Source: Stratiolaelaps scimitus (taxonomy: Eukaryota > Arthropoda > Arachnida > Mesostigmata > Laelapidae). Taken from it: DNA of 64,000 nt. How positions within the stretch are numbered: position 1 is the stretch's first letter; every line of letters starts with the position of its first letter. The translations under genes and the position numbers were made by a program. Below are positions 24,101-35,165 of the stretch, in pieces. The stretch covers positions 9,901,501-9,965,500 of the forward strand of contig JABWDB010000009.1 of NCBI GenBank assembly GCA_019614645.1. Direction: 5' to 3'. The notes under the pieces are model-generated. The model searched no databases and was not told the DNA's origin. It saw nothing but the letters and a program-made list of their open reading frames with translations.

Positions 24101-25378
24101 GTCGGAGTGCGTTGTTGTGGTAATCGTATCCCCTGATCCAGCGGGAGAATGAGCCTCGTCCCCCAGAGAATCGACCTCGGTCGTGGGCTCGCTGTCCGAG
24201 ATCATCCTCATCGAAGACACGACCCCTACCCCGTGCTGTGTCACTCGCTCAGCTAGACCTTCGGCCGCGATCCCCGGCGCTCCGCTCAGACACCGCACCG
24301 ATAAGTCATAGGGGCTCTGCAAGAAGAAATGGAACAGCAAGGAACAAGGCGATTAGCAACGCAGATTCGAGTTTGCTCAATCAATGGGATAATTGACATT
24401 TATAGCGTTGTACGCGTTTCATTGTTCTAATCGAACTCACGAGGAAGGAGTTAAACAATTCGGACGTAGCAGTGCCGTGCTCAGCTTCAGCCAGCGAAAA
24501 GGCCCTGCTCGTGGCCACTAAACGTCTGACAGCACGAAGTCATGACAGCCAGTGTCTCACTCGTAATATAATGACAAATTGACCGAACATCTTTCCCGCA
24601 AAAAAAGAACTACAAGGATAGTTTCAGATTATAGTGTAAATCTCAGTGGACGAACTCAGCCGAGTCCTGTCCCAGCTATAACAGTTGCCAACCAACCAGC
24701 ACTCTCCATCCATCCGATGGAGATGACGTCGAGTACTGTGGCAGCAACATTACGCCAGTGCCCGCTCGCCCTCATCATTATCAGCATGGACCGAAAGGCT
24801 GGCAGAAGGAAGAGCACAGCAAAGTGACGTTTTCGACAAAGACGTGGCCGTCCACCGAAATCTTGTTGATTGCCTCCGCTGTTCGTTGATCCACTGCGAT
24901 CTTTCGTGAGATCTCGCGACACGACAAGCCCGACCCGAGATCCGTAGCCACCCCGTGGAATAATCGCTGTCGATTGGCCATTGGTCGACTGACAGCTGGG
25001 ACAGTTTGACAAATCTGCTTCGGAAAAGATTCCCCCGCCCCCCCCCGCCATCTCCCCGCCTCTCCCTGCATCATCGCCAAATGTGCCAGGGTGGAATCAC
25101 TCCGCATGTTGTATAATATGATATATCCTCACGATTGAGGGACCACAACCACGAGGATGTCTATAAGTGTCGTTGTTATTGAATTTCATCGTCAATTTCT
25201 GCAATATCTGACGTCGTTCACTGGCTGACCGACTAGCCAGCGAGCCAGCCAGCCAGCTTTCGGTTGCTGTGGCCACTGCCGCGGGGAGCTCGGGCCACGC
25301 GGAGATGTAATCCAATATATCTGCTGTAGCTTCTGTCGCCCGTTGGCCGCTCTGTTTCTGAGTCGCTTTCGGCAGCAT
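20722..25378 (-). CDS. Hr78: Nuclear receptor of the TR2/TR4/Hr78 group, eight coding exons
   Basis: This is a ligand-type transcription factor acting in the nucleus. The Drosophila relative works in the ecdysone response and binds direct AGGTCA repeats. Exons in transcript order are 25378-25133, 24316-24047, 23742-23352, 23091-22861, 22654-22506, 22286-22045, 21633-21283 and 20905-20722. All are bounded by GT-AG and all phases agree (0,0,1,1,0,2,2), giving 2,064 coding bases, about 687 residues. Order: Ser/Thr-rich N-terminus (about 1-240), DNA-binding domain, hinge, ligand-binding domain. The first ATG is uncertain because the exon frame is open back to a stop at 25511-25513. The gene converges on shot. 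Family identity is very secure; the choice between orthologue names TR2/TR4 and Hr78 rests on the insect-like DNA-binding domain. Confidence 0.93.
21283..21633 (-). CDS. Hr78: Hr78 exon: ligand-binding domain core
   Basis: Starting after ctgtttag, it encodes [20 protein letters not shown] and later [11 protein letters not shown], core helices of the receptor fold. The acceptor at 21634 keeps the distance from helix 3 to the conserved Trp-x-Glu-Leu-Phe the same as in TR2, which favours it over the next AG three bases on. The donor is gtatga at 21282, phase 2. Confidence 0.94.
22045..22286 (-). CDS. Hr78: Hr78 exon: ligand-binding domain helix 3 region
   Basis: It begins after tttttacag with [20 protein letters not shown]. 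It then carries [20 protein letters not shown], the helix 3 signature shared by TR2/TR4. The donor gtaagt is at 22044, phase 2. Confidence 0.95.
22506..22654 (-). CDS. Hr78: Hr78 exon: start of ligand-binding region
   Basis: It encodes [20 protein letters not shown], closely matching the LSTLANVVTSLAN block of TR2. It continues to NAQRT and ends in phase 0 at a gttagt donor (22505). Confidence 0.92.
22861..23091 (-). CDS. Hr78: Hr78 exon: end of DNA-binding domain and hinge
   Basis: The split codon restores Ala, giving [12 protein letters not shown], the conserved carboxy-terminal extension of this subfamily. The rest is a Ser/Ala/Pro/Leu-rich hinge. The donor gtaggt is at 22860, phase 1. 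Confidence 0.95.
23352..23742 (-). CDS. Hr78: Hr78 exon: DNA-binding domain
   Basis: After the acceptor tttgtttcag, a 60-residue lead ends SPSES. Both zinc fingers follow, with perfect spacing: CX2CX13CX2C, 15 residues, then CX5CX9CX2C and CX4C. The recognition helix is [18 protein letters not shown]. The P-box EGCKG predicts AGGTCA half-site binding. The second finger carries KHHRNRC, a TR2/TR4/Hr78 hallmark. The exon ends ...QMGMRAD plus one base at a gtgagc donor. Confidence 0.98.
24047..24316 (-). CDS. Hr78: Hr78 exon: disordered N-terminal region
   Basis: The acceptor tcttcttgcag precedes [15 protein letters not shown], and the donor GCC/gtaagt starts at 24046. Ninety whole codons, phase 0 to 0, rich in Ser, Thr, Asp and Glu (for example [20 protein letters not shown]). 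This is typical of an activation-function-1 region. Confidence 0.8.
25133..25378 (-). CDS. Hr78: Hr78 first coding exon (inferred)
   Basis: From the ATG at 25378 the frame encodes [20 protein letters not shown] and then [20 protein letters not shown]. It runs to a gtgagg donor at 25132, ending in phase 0, which matches the next exon. The open frame extends 45 codons further upstream without an ATG, so translation may start in an earlier spliced exon. No domain is expected in this part of the family. Confidence 0.6.
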
Positions 25379-25513
25379 TGTCGCGACTTGTGCACCAGGC
25401 AGCGCTGTGCTTGTCTCTTGGGAAACCGCCGATGACGCAGTTCTGTCCTTCGTGCTTCGGCTGCTGGTGTCGCTATCACCGTTGCGGGTCCATTCGTCGC
25501 CGTCCAATCTTCA

Positions 25514-28500
25514 CCCTGTGCGTTGAATGATGGGGCAGGATATTCCCTCGGAATCCCCGCCCCCTCTCCCAAGACATTTTCTGCAAATCGACCACCGTCG
25601 GCTACGGTGTTCACCCCTTTAATATGCGTGCGCACGGATCGGGAGTGGTAGTGATGCGTCTAGTTGTGTCGGGTGTCACCGAGTTCTGAACTCGCTCACT
25701 TAATGTCCTTATATTCCTCCCCTATTTCCTCTGTTTTTTCTCTCTCTCTCTTTCTCTCTCATTGTTTGCCATTTTTGCTGAAACCGTCAGATGGCCGACG
25801 GACGCCCCTCGCAACCAGATCCATCCGTTGAAGCGAAATGACATTATCACATCAGCACGCCCTCCTCCTACGGACATGATCTAGACATGTTCACCAGCCG
25901 GACGAGATTGCCTCAATATCGCGCTGACGCGACCGACGATCACACAGGCGTATTCACCCATAACGATAACATACACCAAGAAAGGCGGCTACAGCAGCAG
26001 CAGCAGCAATAATAGAATCTCGAAATCTTTAGCATACACCCGTTGGCGTTTGACCGCTTGGCGTTCGTGGTCGCCGGAGCACGACGAGTACGATAACGTG
26101 CAACTGGCGCGAGTGCAGCAGTCCTTTGCCGCCAATTCCAAACAATTTGCACAAGGTCCCGTGATCATATATTTCTCGTAACAGCGAACAACACACCGAT
26201 TCCGAGCTCAGCGTCCCTCTATTCCCTCAACGTCCACAACGGTTCGGCCTCTCCCTCGCTTGCATCGTCTGCCAGCGACCGTATGTACATCACTGTCGCG
26301 ATAAGCCGTCAGAGCGGCTAAGTCAGCAACCGCAATTACATCGCTTGCTACCGACAATAGCTAGAAAGCACACGCGACCCTGCTGTCTTCGTAGCGCACT
26401 TCAGTTCGATGGTACGAAACGGTAAATCATTAAAATTCAACCGGACAGAACAACCGCGTGACACGAGCAAAGGGAAGAGTTCAAGAAAGTCGGGATTCGA
26501 GGGGGGGGCGGGCGGGGGATCTCGCTCTCGATGAACAGCGAGAATCAGAGAAAGGGGGAGCAGTAAAGACAGTGATTTGATACAGCTTCGATGCTTGATT
26601 TGCCAGTTAAATTGGCAGTCAAAACGTCGACATCGGTGGCCGTAGCCGCCGCCGCCGCTGACAACAACAGCAACAAGGAGCAGATGATGACGACGACGAC
26701 GATAAGTGATCTATTGGATCTATCGGCGTTGGCGGCTGGAGGCGAAGCAGAGCGGACCGGACAGCACCGACCTGTACGACTTCAGAGCCGTCTTCTACCA
26801 CCCACTACGGTCACTTCAGCTGCGACTATGAGCTGCGAATGTAAAGTACATTGGATTATTATTATTATTATCATCACATCCGTCTATCATGAGAGCGGAC
26901 GGACGAACGGTCGGGTAGGCAGACCGACAGACAGCCAGCCAAGACGGGGGACAATCTGTCCGCCCGAGGCCAATCCCTCGAATTCTGCCCGCGCGCGACC
27001 TGTGGCAATTCAACGTCGCCCTTCGACATACAGCACACGCGCGCGCGCGCGCGGGCTGCTGACGGGTATCTTTATACAGATAGTCAGAATGTGGTGGTGG
27101 TGGTGGTGCTGCTGCTGCTGTTGCTGCTGATATACACATAGCCATTGAGTCAAGGAGGAGGTTATGCGCCAATAGGAGTCCGTTCCTCGTTAAGAGTTTG
27201 ACGCCGTGCGGGGTCCGGGTGACTGATGTAGATCTTTCTTGCCGGCCGAGCAGAATTGCTAGCAAATCTTATTGATACAGCAGCAGCAGCAGCAGCAGCA
27301 GCCGCAGCAGCGGGAGGAATAACAGCCCTTCGACCGTTCAGTGTTGCTCTGCTCTTATCGTTCCTCGTGGTGCGGCTGACCCGTTGACGCTGTCTATTCT
27401 ACTAAAGTCGTCCACCGGCGGCGAGTGTCATGTTTTGATTTCGTTCAGAAATCAATCAGTCCGTCAGTCAGTCAACCAGTTGAGAAAATGCCAGCCGCCG
27501 TCGGGGCCATCGTCATCGACTTCGCCCGCTCTCCTACCCAAACGAAATCGGCAGATCACGGCAATACGCGGACGCGACGCGACGAAAGGCGTCGAGTGGC
27601 GATCGGCCATTGACGATTGACGGGTTTACGTTGCTGAACGATGTTGTCGCTACGGGCCGCTCCCCGCAGCATATTCCGCAGCGTACTCACAATGTACCGT
27701 ATGCGCGAGCACCCCGCAGCTCCTCTGGCGCGAGGAAGAAGTCTGAATGGAATGATGCCTCGGCAGCGCTGACTACGTCGCTGGCTCCGTATAGACAAGA
27801 CAGGTCGGGCGAAGAAGAAGAAGAACAAGAAGAACGACAGGCAGATAGATAGACACGTGAGTCTGGTGGCGATCCATTGGCACTGCGTATACCGTGTATG
27901 CTTCAGCGCGCCTTTGCCCGCTCGTGCAGTCAGAGCAGCAGTTAGTAGCTGATGAATCAGCTGAACAGGGTAGGGTATGCCGGCAGGTTTACATAATAGT
28001 TCTACACCCACGCGAAGTGGCACTGCAGCACACTGCACACTACTCACTTCAGCTTTGTACCTGTGCCGTCGTGGCGTAGACTGGCCATAAATACCCACAA
28101 TATAGCGCTCCTGCTAGCTTTGAGCAACACACGGTTAGTTGTCTCTGGCAACAACATTCTCATTGTCTAGCGCTAACATTTTGCAAGAGATAGATTTATT
28201 GCTGTGAAAACAAATGTATCTCTCCTTGATTCCTGGATGTGCGAAGGGTTAGCACCTCGCCGAGCCGCACCATTAATTAAATAGACGAATGCTTACATGG
28301 GAAGGGCCATCCGCGTTCCCCGAACGCCTACTGCTCGCCTGAGCTCGAGCTGGGTGATGAATGGAAATTTGATTACGAATTTGGTTGGCCCTTTTTTTTC
28401 TTTCTCGCGGAATGCAACAGTGTTGAAATTCGTGGAAACGACAAACCAATGGCAATTTCCAGCAAAAATAAGTAGACGCACCGTCCAGAAATGGCTTGGA

Positions 28501-29749
28501 CATATGCAGTCATAAGGACGAGTGAACTCCGAGTGAGGATGACCTCCCCAAATCAATACAGCTTACACACTGTTTAGTTCGCTCCTACCGGGGCGTGTAT
28601 ACGCGTAATTGTGTCGAAAGCAACATTTCAGACTGAAAAGTTACACTGAAAAATTATCCAGCCCGTGCCTATTTCGAGCCGCTTGTTGCTGAGTCGTCAG
28701 TCACGACGAAAACGGGGAAGAGTTAATCCAATTTTTCCCTGTCATATCAGTCAGTCCTTTTGTATTCTGTGTAATCCTTCTTGTCTTCGGCCGTTGATTG
28801 TTTGCCTGTCTCCTGGCGTTCCGTTTCCTCCTCCTCGTCGTCGTCATTGTTATTATGCGAGAGCGATTCCGACAGGACGGCGATCCCCAGCGTGGAGAAG
28901 CGATCATGGCCAAATGATCATCTTTTCAATCACAGACGCGCTAGAATACCCGCGTGTGAAGGTAGTCGTCGCCGATCTTCGTGGGAGCGGTGTGAGAAGC
29001 AAGCCACGCAGTGAACCGTATATATTCCATTTATCGAGTTCATCACCTAATTAAACGGAGATGAACGCGAGCCTGCTCATCTCGTGGCTTACGCATCAGG
29101 CAACAACGACGATTCATTTTGCATTGTTGCCGTCCGCATGACATTATTCAACCAGTAGAATGATTAATATAGGTAACGCGGAAGCGAACAAAGATAATAA
29201 TGCCAACGCTCACATAGTATGATGTGATGGCGGTCGTGATCTTTCCACGAAAGCATTCGCTAATCAAACATAACGAACATAGTGAGCTTATTTTTTCTCC
29301 TCTGGGCTTCTTGGGGGTGTTTGGCACTAAAGTGCACACCCAAGGATTCAATGGCAAATGAGAGACGATACTGCACTGCTTCGCTGCTGGTAGATCGCCA
29401 TAGAGAACTAGAGGTATAGCTTGTGCACAGTTTCACGTCAACGATTCGAAACAAATTCGGGACACCAAAACCAAATCCTAATGCTTTGAAATCTCCTCCG
29501 ACTGTATCATCTCATTGTACGCCAGCCACGAGGATTAATCCTGTTCCTGCATCGCCGTTCTGTAATTCTTTATTTCTCGGTGTTCGATTTCTGATGTGAG
29601 CTCACTTCGCATGTGCATTGTCCGCCGATAGATAACCATTATTGTTGGGTCTCTACAAGACGGCGTTTCGGTGAGTTCACCTTTTGTCCGCGCGGGTTAG
29701 GCCATGAATTGTGATGTTCCATTCATTTATCGGTAGCAACGTTGCTCAG
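25514..29749. other. Region upstream of Hr78, no gene assigned
   Basis: This should include the Hr78 promoter and 5' UTR exons, but I cannot place them. A CT-rich run is at about 25738-25760. The part at 26.5-27.4 kb has GCC, GAC, ATT and CAG/GCT triplet runs (for example about 27104-27130 and 27279-27312) and an alternating CG tract at 27038-27052. A 179-codon frame at 26591-27130 begins with ATG, but its protein is mostly homopolymers from these repeats. I reject it as a gene. Confidence 0.5.
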
Positions 29750-29907
29750 CTTTACTGAACGACCCGCCTCACTGGTCTTCGACTCAATCAGATACGCAGT
29801 CAACAACAGCAACAGCAACAACAACAGCGCTGCTCAACGCTGACGGAACGAGACCTCAGCGAAGTTATGAAGCTAGCATGACTAGTGCTAAAGCTCGCCC
29901 TGCGTGG
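29750..29907 (+). CDS. Possible unassigned exon with strong donor
   Basis: An open stretch lies between a cag acceptor (ending 29749) and a gtaagt donor (29908). It enters in phase 1 and leaves in phase 0. The peptide starts LLNDPPHWSSTQSDTQ, has a Thr/Ala run from CAACAG repeats, and ends RSYEASMTSAKARPAW. It has no recognisable domain and no neighbour exon was found, so it may also be an untranslated exon or chance. Confidence 0.25.
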
Positions 29908-31141
29908 GTAAGTATTTCCCTTATCCATAGTCAAGGGGCAGTCAGCTAAGTTGTGGAACAAGGCGCGTTCAGTGTGATACGAGCGTCAACCGACTTACGG
30001 ATTCTTACGATATAAATATATACGATACTTTGACCATTTCGTGCTACTGGCTTCCACTCGCCGTCATAGAAACACGTTACATGAAGCTCTGGTGAGAATT
30101 ACGTATGGCAATAAAAGTAAATAGCTTTTGTCAGAAGGTGGATTCACTTAAACAGCTCCGTATCAGAGCCTATTGAAGTAGGCTCATGGCGCTGATATGA
30201 CCTGCCTTTCGTAGATTCAACCTGTGATCGGCTGAAACGAGCCATACAGGTCGGCGCAGTGCGACCGGGACTCTGTGGCGAACAGCAGCAGCAGAGGCTG
30301 TTGTAGCGGCCAGTGCCAAGGGGCCGGTCAATACTTCCGAGGAGTGACCAGCCGACTTCTCCAGCGGCCCAGACCCCGGCCAGATCCCCAGATCCAACCA
30401 ATTCGCGGCAGACAACCCCCGGGCCGCCAGTTCGGCGACCCTATTCAATTCTCGTGTGCGCTGGTTCGCTCTGCGCGACCATGGGGGGCTTGCGGAGTCG
30501 TAGCGGAAGCAACCCAACAGCGCAAATTAAACTTCGACCGCATTCGAGATCGAGAGATTGTACGCGCGACGATATACGGGACAGGGGCAAGTGAGAACGA
30601 TTGACAATGGGTCACAGAGTGGCACGAGGAGCACCCCCCCCTTAAAACAACGCTACCTCGATCCTTGCTAGCAGTAAGTTGAACGCTCCGCCGAACACTG
30701 ACGTCGAACTACGACGGGTCAGCATATATGCTCAATGCGGTCGACACGAAAGCAGCCGTCAACTGGCCCCAGTAATAGCTTCAAAAATAGTGAATCTGTA
30801 CCGTACTGATGTACACAAGTATGTCCACGATGTGATCGATTATTGAGACGACCTTCAATAGTTTGTATACAATTTCACCCGACTAATGCGATCTATAATA
30901 CTGTATCATCGAGTACGACCCTAAATTATACGTTATATTGTCAAGCCTCTCCGCTCTCCGCGTGTTTTGGTCATATGATCATCGGCACTTAGTGGATAAC
31001 AACTGAACATCGTTTCGTATATATGAACATATATTTCGTATATATTTCGTATATGTGAACATATATATATATATATATATATATATAAGCAAGGAGAGGC
31101 TGTTTCTTGCTTAGCACTTAGTGGCGGGGGCGACGGTGCTC

Positions 31142-31180
<39 letters not shown>

Positions 31181-33018
31181 GCTCATAGAACGATGACAGC
31201 AGATCAGGGCAGAGCAGAGCATGACTTGGTCAAAGGCAACGGGAAGAAGAACTAAATAAGAAAGATATTGTATCATCTAAAGACATCACAGTTCAGCCGG
31301 TTGGTTTGCTGTTCTCTGTGCAACTACGCCCCCCCCCCTCGCTGCCAACAGCGAAGAGCACGAAGTTACGGCTGTGGACACGCGTTAGCCAGTGGCGTCA
31401 TGGGTGACCGAGCGATGTCCGAGAACTGATGACACGCTCGTCGTTCCTCGGGTCATCGCGTATCAACAAGAAGCCCACAGCCCGCAGCGGTCAGCGATAG
31501 CGCATCTCGAGCCGGCGTCCACAAGAGTTTGACGTTGTTCGCTCTAGGATTCGTGTCCGTCCTTCGCCGGCCGTTTCATAGAGGATAACGAAAGTCGTTT
31601 TACGTTGAGAGAAAAAAAGATGAAACGCGAAGAAGTTCATTGGAACGCGAAGTATAAAGTTCGCCCTGCGAGGAGCGGGGGTTAGACAGACGGCGAAGAG
31701 ATTTACGATGGTAGCGGTGACGGCTAGCGAGTTTATGGGTCTCGGAGTGGAGCTGTTTACATGTTTCTGATTGGCCCGTGCCGGAATTACGCCGCTCTGA
31801 ACTCTACCGGATACAACAGTTTGGAAGTGCGATGAAAGCTTAAGGGAGTGCGGTGTCTGTTAAGGTGACGGCCATGTGCGCCTAGGCATAAATGTCTTTT
31901 GGTTGATTACAGCTAAACAGGCACATTGATCAGAAAGCGAAATCCCTACGGTAGGTTACTCAGATATTGCTCATTTAAGATGTTACAATTTTCGAGTACT
32001 GTCCAACACGGCCTCACGATTGGTAATGATTATTATTATGACATACTTGCTAGACATCTCTCTTATATAATGCTTATTGTATCCTTCCAATGAATTTTAT
32101 GCAATTTCCGACCGTTATTTTGGAGATGATATATGTCATCGTTGTATTAGTTAGCCGTTATTGGTTGTTGTTTCGTCGAACATTAACCTATAATAATTCG
32201 CTTTTATATAATGCCACAAAAAAAATCCGCACAGAAGCATCGAAACTGGAAGAAATTGGACACTTCCCGTGTGAATATTTTTTCAAGAATATTTGTATTT
32301 AGTTTTCATGATGCCTCTTCCTTCATAGAGTTATTTACAAACATACATAATTTTAACACCCTCGCTATATGCCGAAAGACATCCGATGTCAGTTCACTGA
32401 GTATTAATTACACTCTGCGCTATTCAGACAGTCTTCGTATTGTTCGCTCCGCCGAACCCTGACGTTTCGTTGTATCGCCTACGTAAACTCAAATTCCCGT
32501 ATAATATGAGTGGGTGTATGAGCGAGCGACAAGCAGAAGAATGCCCTCAAAACTCTCTTCAAAACGTTTACTGTTTGACAGCCACTTGTGGGGCACTTTG
32601 CCAGGTGGTTAGCATCATCAGAACGATGCTGGTCACAGCACTCCTGTGTCAGTACAGCCAGTGGTAAAACCGTGCTACCAATTTCTACATCTTCCCAAAT
32701 TGCACGCTGACCTATACCGCGATGTCCAGCTGTAGATAATTAAACAGCAACGAGAACAGTAGCAGCAGCAGCAGCAACAACAACAACATGGTACAACAAT
32801 TTCCTGCACTTAATTACGCAGATTCTCTACGGTGGTATGACGCGACACAACGACCAGCTAGTATGTGACTAACGTATCAAGATAGTGCATCAGGGAGTCA
32901 GATGGGAGATGGCAGCCGTGGGCTGGAAGCGGCTGGCGTCTTGATCAGCGGGCGAACGTATCGACGATCGAGGGTCTCGCCAAAAACAGTATAGATGATA
33001 CACGGTGTATGACTGAGC
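29908..33018. other. Mixed intergenic DNA with a GC-rich open island and TA tracts
   Basis: At 30240-30600 a GC-rich island is open in at least three frames, including minus 30170-30517 and plus 30313-30594. The plus frame has an ACCATGG context at 30478-30484 and a gtgaga donor at about 30590. The sequence alone cannot choose a coding frame. TA tracts are at 31060-31087 and 31146-31178, and a CAG/CAA run at about 32760-32788. I see nothing else. Confidence 0.4.
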
Positions 33019-33258
33019 ATGGCGGCTCCGCTAGAAAACATAACGCTGTGCACTGCTGCATCAGCGCGGCGGAATCAAATCACAGAGATTCGACGGCTGA
33101 TCGACGATGAATCGATTTTGCACGGCTGCACTTTTACGGAAGCGTACGAACATTTTCCAAGTCATTTGCTTACTCGCACGACAGAGTCGGATTGCCAAGA
33201 GGGCGATAGAGGATCGAATCAAGCAACGAGACAAAGCCACCGTGGCGAGGCGAAATGA
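33019..33258 (+). CDS. Unrecognised 79-codon open frame
   Basis: The frame starts GAGC-ATG-GCG, a fair initiation context, and encodes MAAPLENITLCTAASARRNQ with a hydrophilic remainder including LIDDESILHGCTFTEAYEHF. It is not low-complexity, which sets it apart from most frames nearby. No domain or signal peptide is seen. It could be a first coding exon, a short gene or chance. Confidence 0.22.
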   Translation: MAAPLENITLCTAASARRNQITEIRRLIDDESILHGCTFTEAYEHFPSHLLTRTTESDCQEGDRGSNQATRQSHRGEAK

Positions 33259-33378
33259 CGCCTGGGGCCTCCGGCGCGCGCACTTGTGACTAGTACTCAT
33301 CAGGATTTTTTGTGCGTATTTTTGTCGAAGTTTAATTTGGCGCGCTATACATAGCATTGGCTAATTCATGTGGATAGT

Positions 33379-33383
33379 TGGCC

Positions 33384-33463
<80 letters not shown>

Positions 33464-33468
33464 GGCCA
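33379..33468. repeat. Perfect 90-bp palindrome: TGGCCTTC-(TA)37-GAAGGCCA
   Basis: Eight-base unique arms, TGGCCTTC at 33379-33386 and GAAGGCCA at 33461-33468, are exact reverse complements. They flank 74 bases of uninterrupted TA. The unit can form a long hairpin or cruciform. Exact TA length in an assembly may be unreliable. Confidence 0.95.
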
Positions 33469-35144
33469 GCCTTTTTCGCGTTGTCACCCACGTGATAGGT
33501 AAGGAATATGAGCAGTCCTAATGCTTTGATGGGACTGCAAGACAGATGACGAGAGGTGTTTTTTGTAGGTGGCCCGGACACGGACGACACCCAGAGGGGA
33601 ATTCGATGCCTACGTTCTCTTAACTTTCCGTGGTCAAAGTTAAAGATAGTCGAGATTAATGGGTTCGTTTGGTTTCCTTTCTTAATTAATTCATTTTGAA
33701 TTGGTGAAAATGTGAAAAGATCAGGTAAAAAAATGGCTACAATCATAGCTCTAGTACCTTTTGTTTCGAAGTTATCAAAGTCTTTACCCCCACCCTCAGT
33801 TGACCCGACCTGAAACCTGTGTATGATGAATGAGTGTAGACGGTACTGGGCCCATCTCGGTACTTAATCTGAGAAGAGTATTTGACGTGATAGCAGCAAT
33901 CGCAGCAGTAGGAATAGCAACAGTCGATGGCTCCAAAGTTAAACAGTTGATCACGTCGTCAGAGGCAGTGGCGCTGTCAGTGACACGTATGAATTTCCGT
34001 CCTGACGGCGATGTTGGCTCGCCCCAGCAACCAGGGTACGAGTGGAATCACACTCAGGCCAGCCAATGCGTCCGTCAGTGAATGTTTGTATGTGTCCGCG
34101 TGGTGTGCTGAGCGAGCCGAATCAATTTCTGTACCACGTTCTTCAATCGCGTGCCAGCGCTGCGGCGCACATAAATATTGGCTTTGCCATTACATTTTTT
34201 TCTCTCGTCATCTTCTGCGTTTTCGCCTTCGATCGTAGTTAGACATACATCACATTGATTGTGGACCTGTTCCATTACCTCACCTATGGGGCTGCTCGCT
34301 GGATGGCTCAGTCCATCGCAAAAATCCCTTGTTAATCACCACTGCCGCCTTTAGCGTACGGCGGCTGCTGCTGTTGCTGTTACAACTATTGACCCTGCTC
34401 CTGAACATGGAAGTATCAGGCGCTCATCACCAGCGCTCTGTAAAATGCCAATATTTCTTATGGAGAAGAGTTCCCCACTGTGTCGATACTGCTGCTGCCT
34501 CATTTCATCTCATTCACTCGCTCAGTCACTCAACCAAGCAATTCCACAATTATGGGTTGGGTATACTCTCAGCAGATCAGAGATTTCTCCTTCTCTCCCT
34601 GTTCCTGCATTACCGACTCTGAGCTGGCTCGTTGTTTGGTTGATGCCTACACGCACACACACACACATCTCGGTTCTTTAATACCCCTTTTTTGCTGCAA
34701 CAACTAAGACGTCTTCCCTCCCCCCCAACCTCCTTCGACACTAGCATCGGCAATATCCCCTGGGTATTTGCTCTATACATGCCTTGTTCTCGCTGCGCTG
34801 TACAAGTTTTCTTTTCTTATATATATATATGTGTGTGTGTGTGTATATTTCCCTTTAATTCACTGCTTTTCTCTGAATGAGTGAAGTGTGCCGGCACACA
34901 GGCGGGATCAGTCCGGCAGCGAGCGCCTCTCCAACTCTTGCAGCACTGACGCTTTGAATTTGACCGGTGAATCAAACGACAGACCCCAAACGATAATGGT
35001 ACACGATCAGCGAACAACATCGATCAATGATCATAAAGATGCTGGGATGTGGACACTGTTAGAGTGAACGATATTGGACAGGTGGTCCGAGGAAGAACAG
35101 CGATGAAAAACGGGGCTAAACAAGCTATTAAACGACGTTGTTCA
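33469..35144. other. Intergenic DNA, no gene seen
   Basis: Short frames only. Several plus-strand frames at 34.3-34.9 kb are Leu/His/Ser-rich and begin with non-ATG codons. GT/TG and AC runs lie at about 34828-34846 and 34652-34668. Confidence 0.5.
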
Positions 35145-35165
35145 CTGAGGATGGACGTCGGAACG

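Noticed and set aside
24656..25051. Possible extra Hr78 exon in the first intron (minus strand)
   Set aside because: Two minus-strand frames are open together and no acceptor/donor pair with phase 0 on both sides is evident. The flanking exons already join in phase without it.
26591..27130. 179-codon frame starting with ATG
   Set aside because: Made of Ala, Thr, Ile, Trp and Cys homopolymers from successive triplet tracts.
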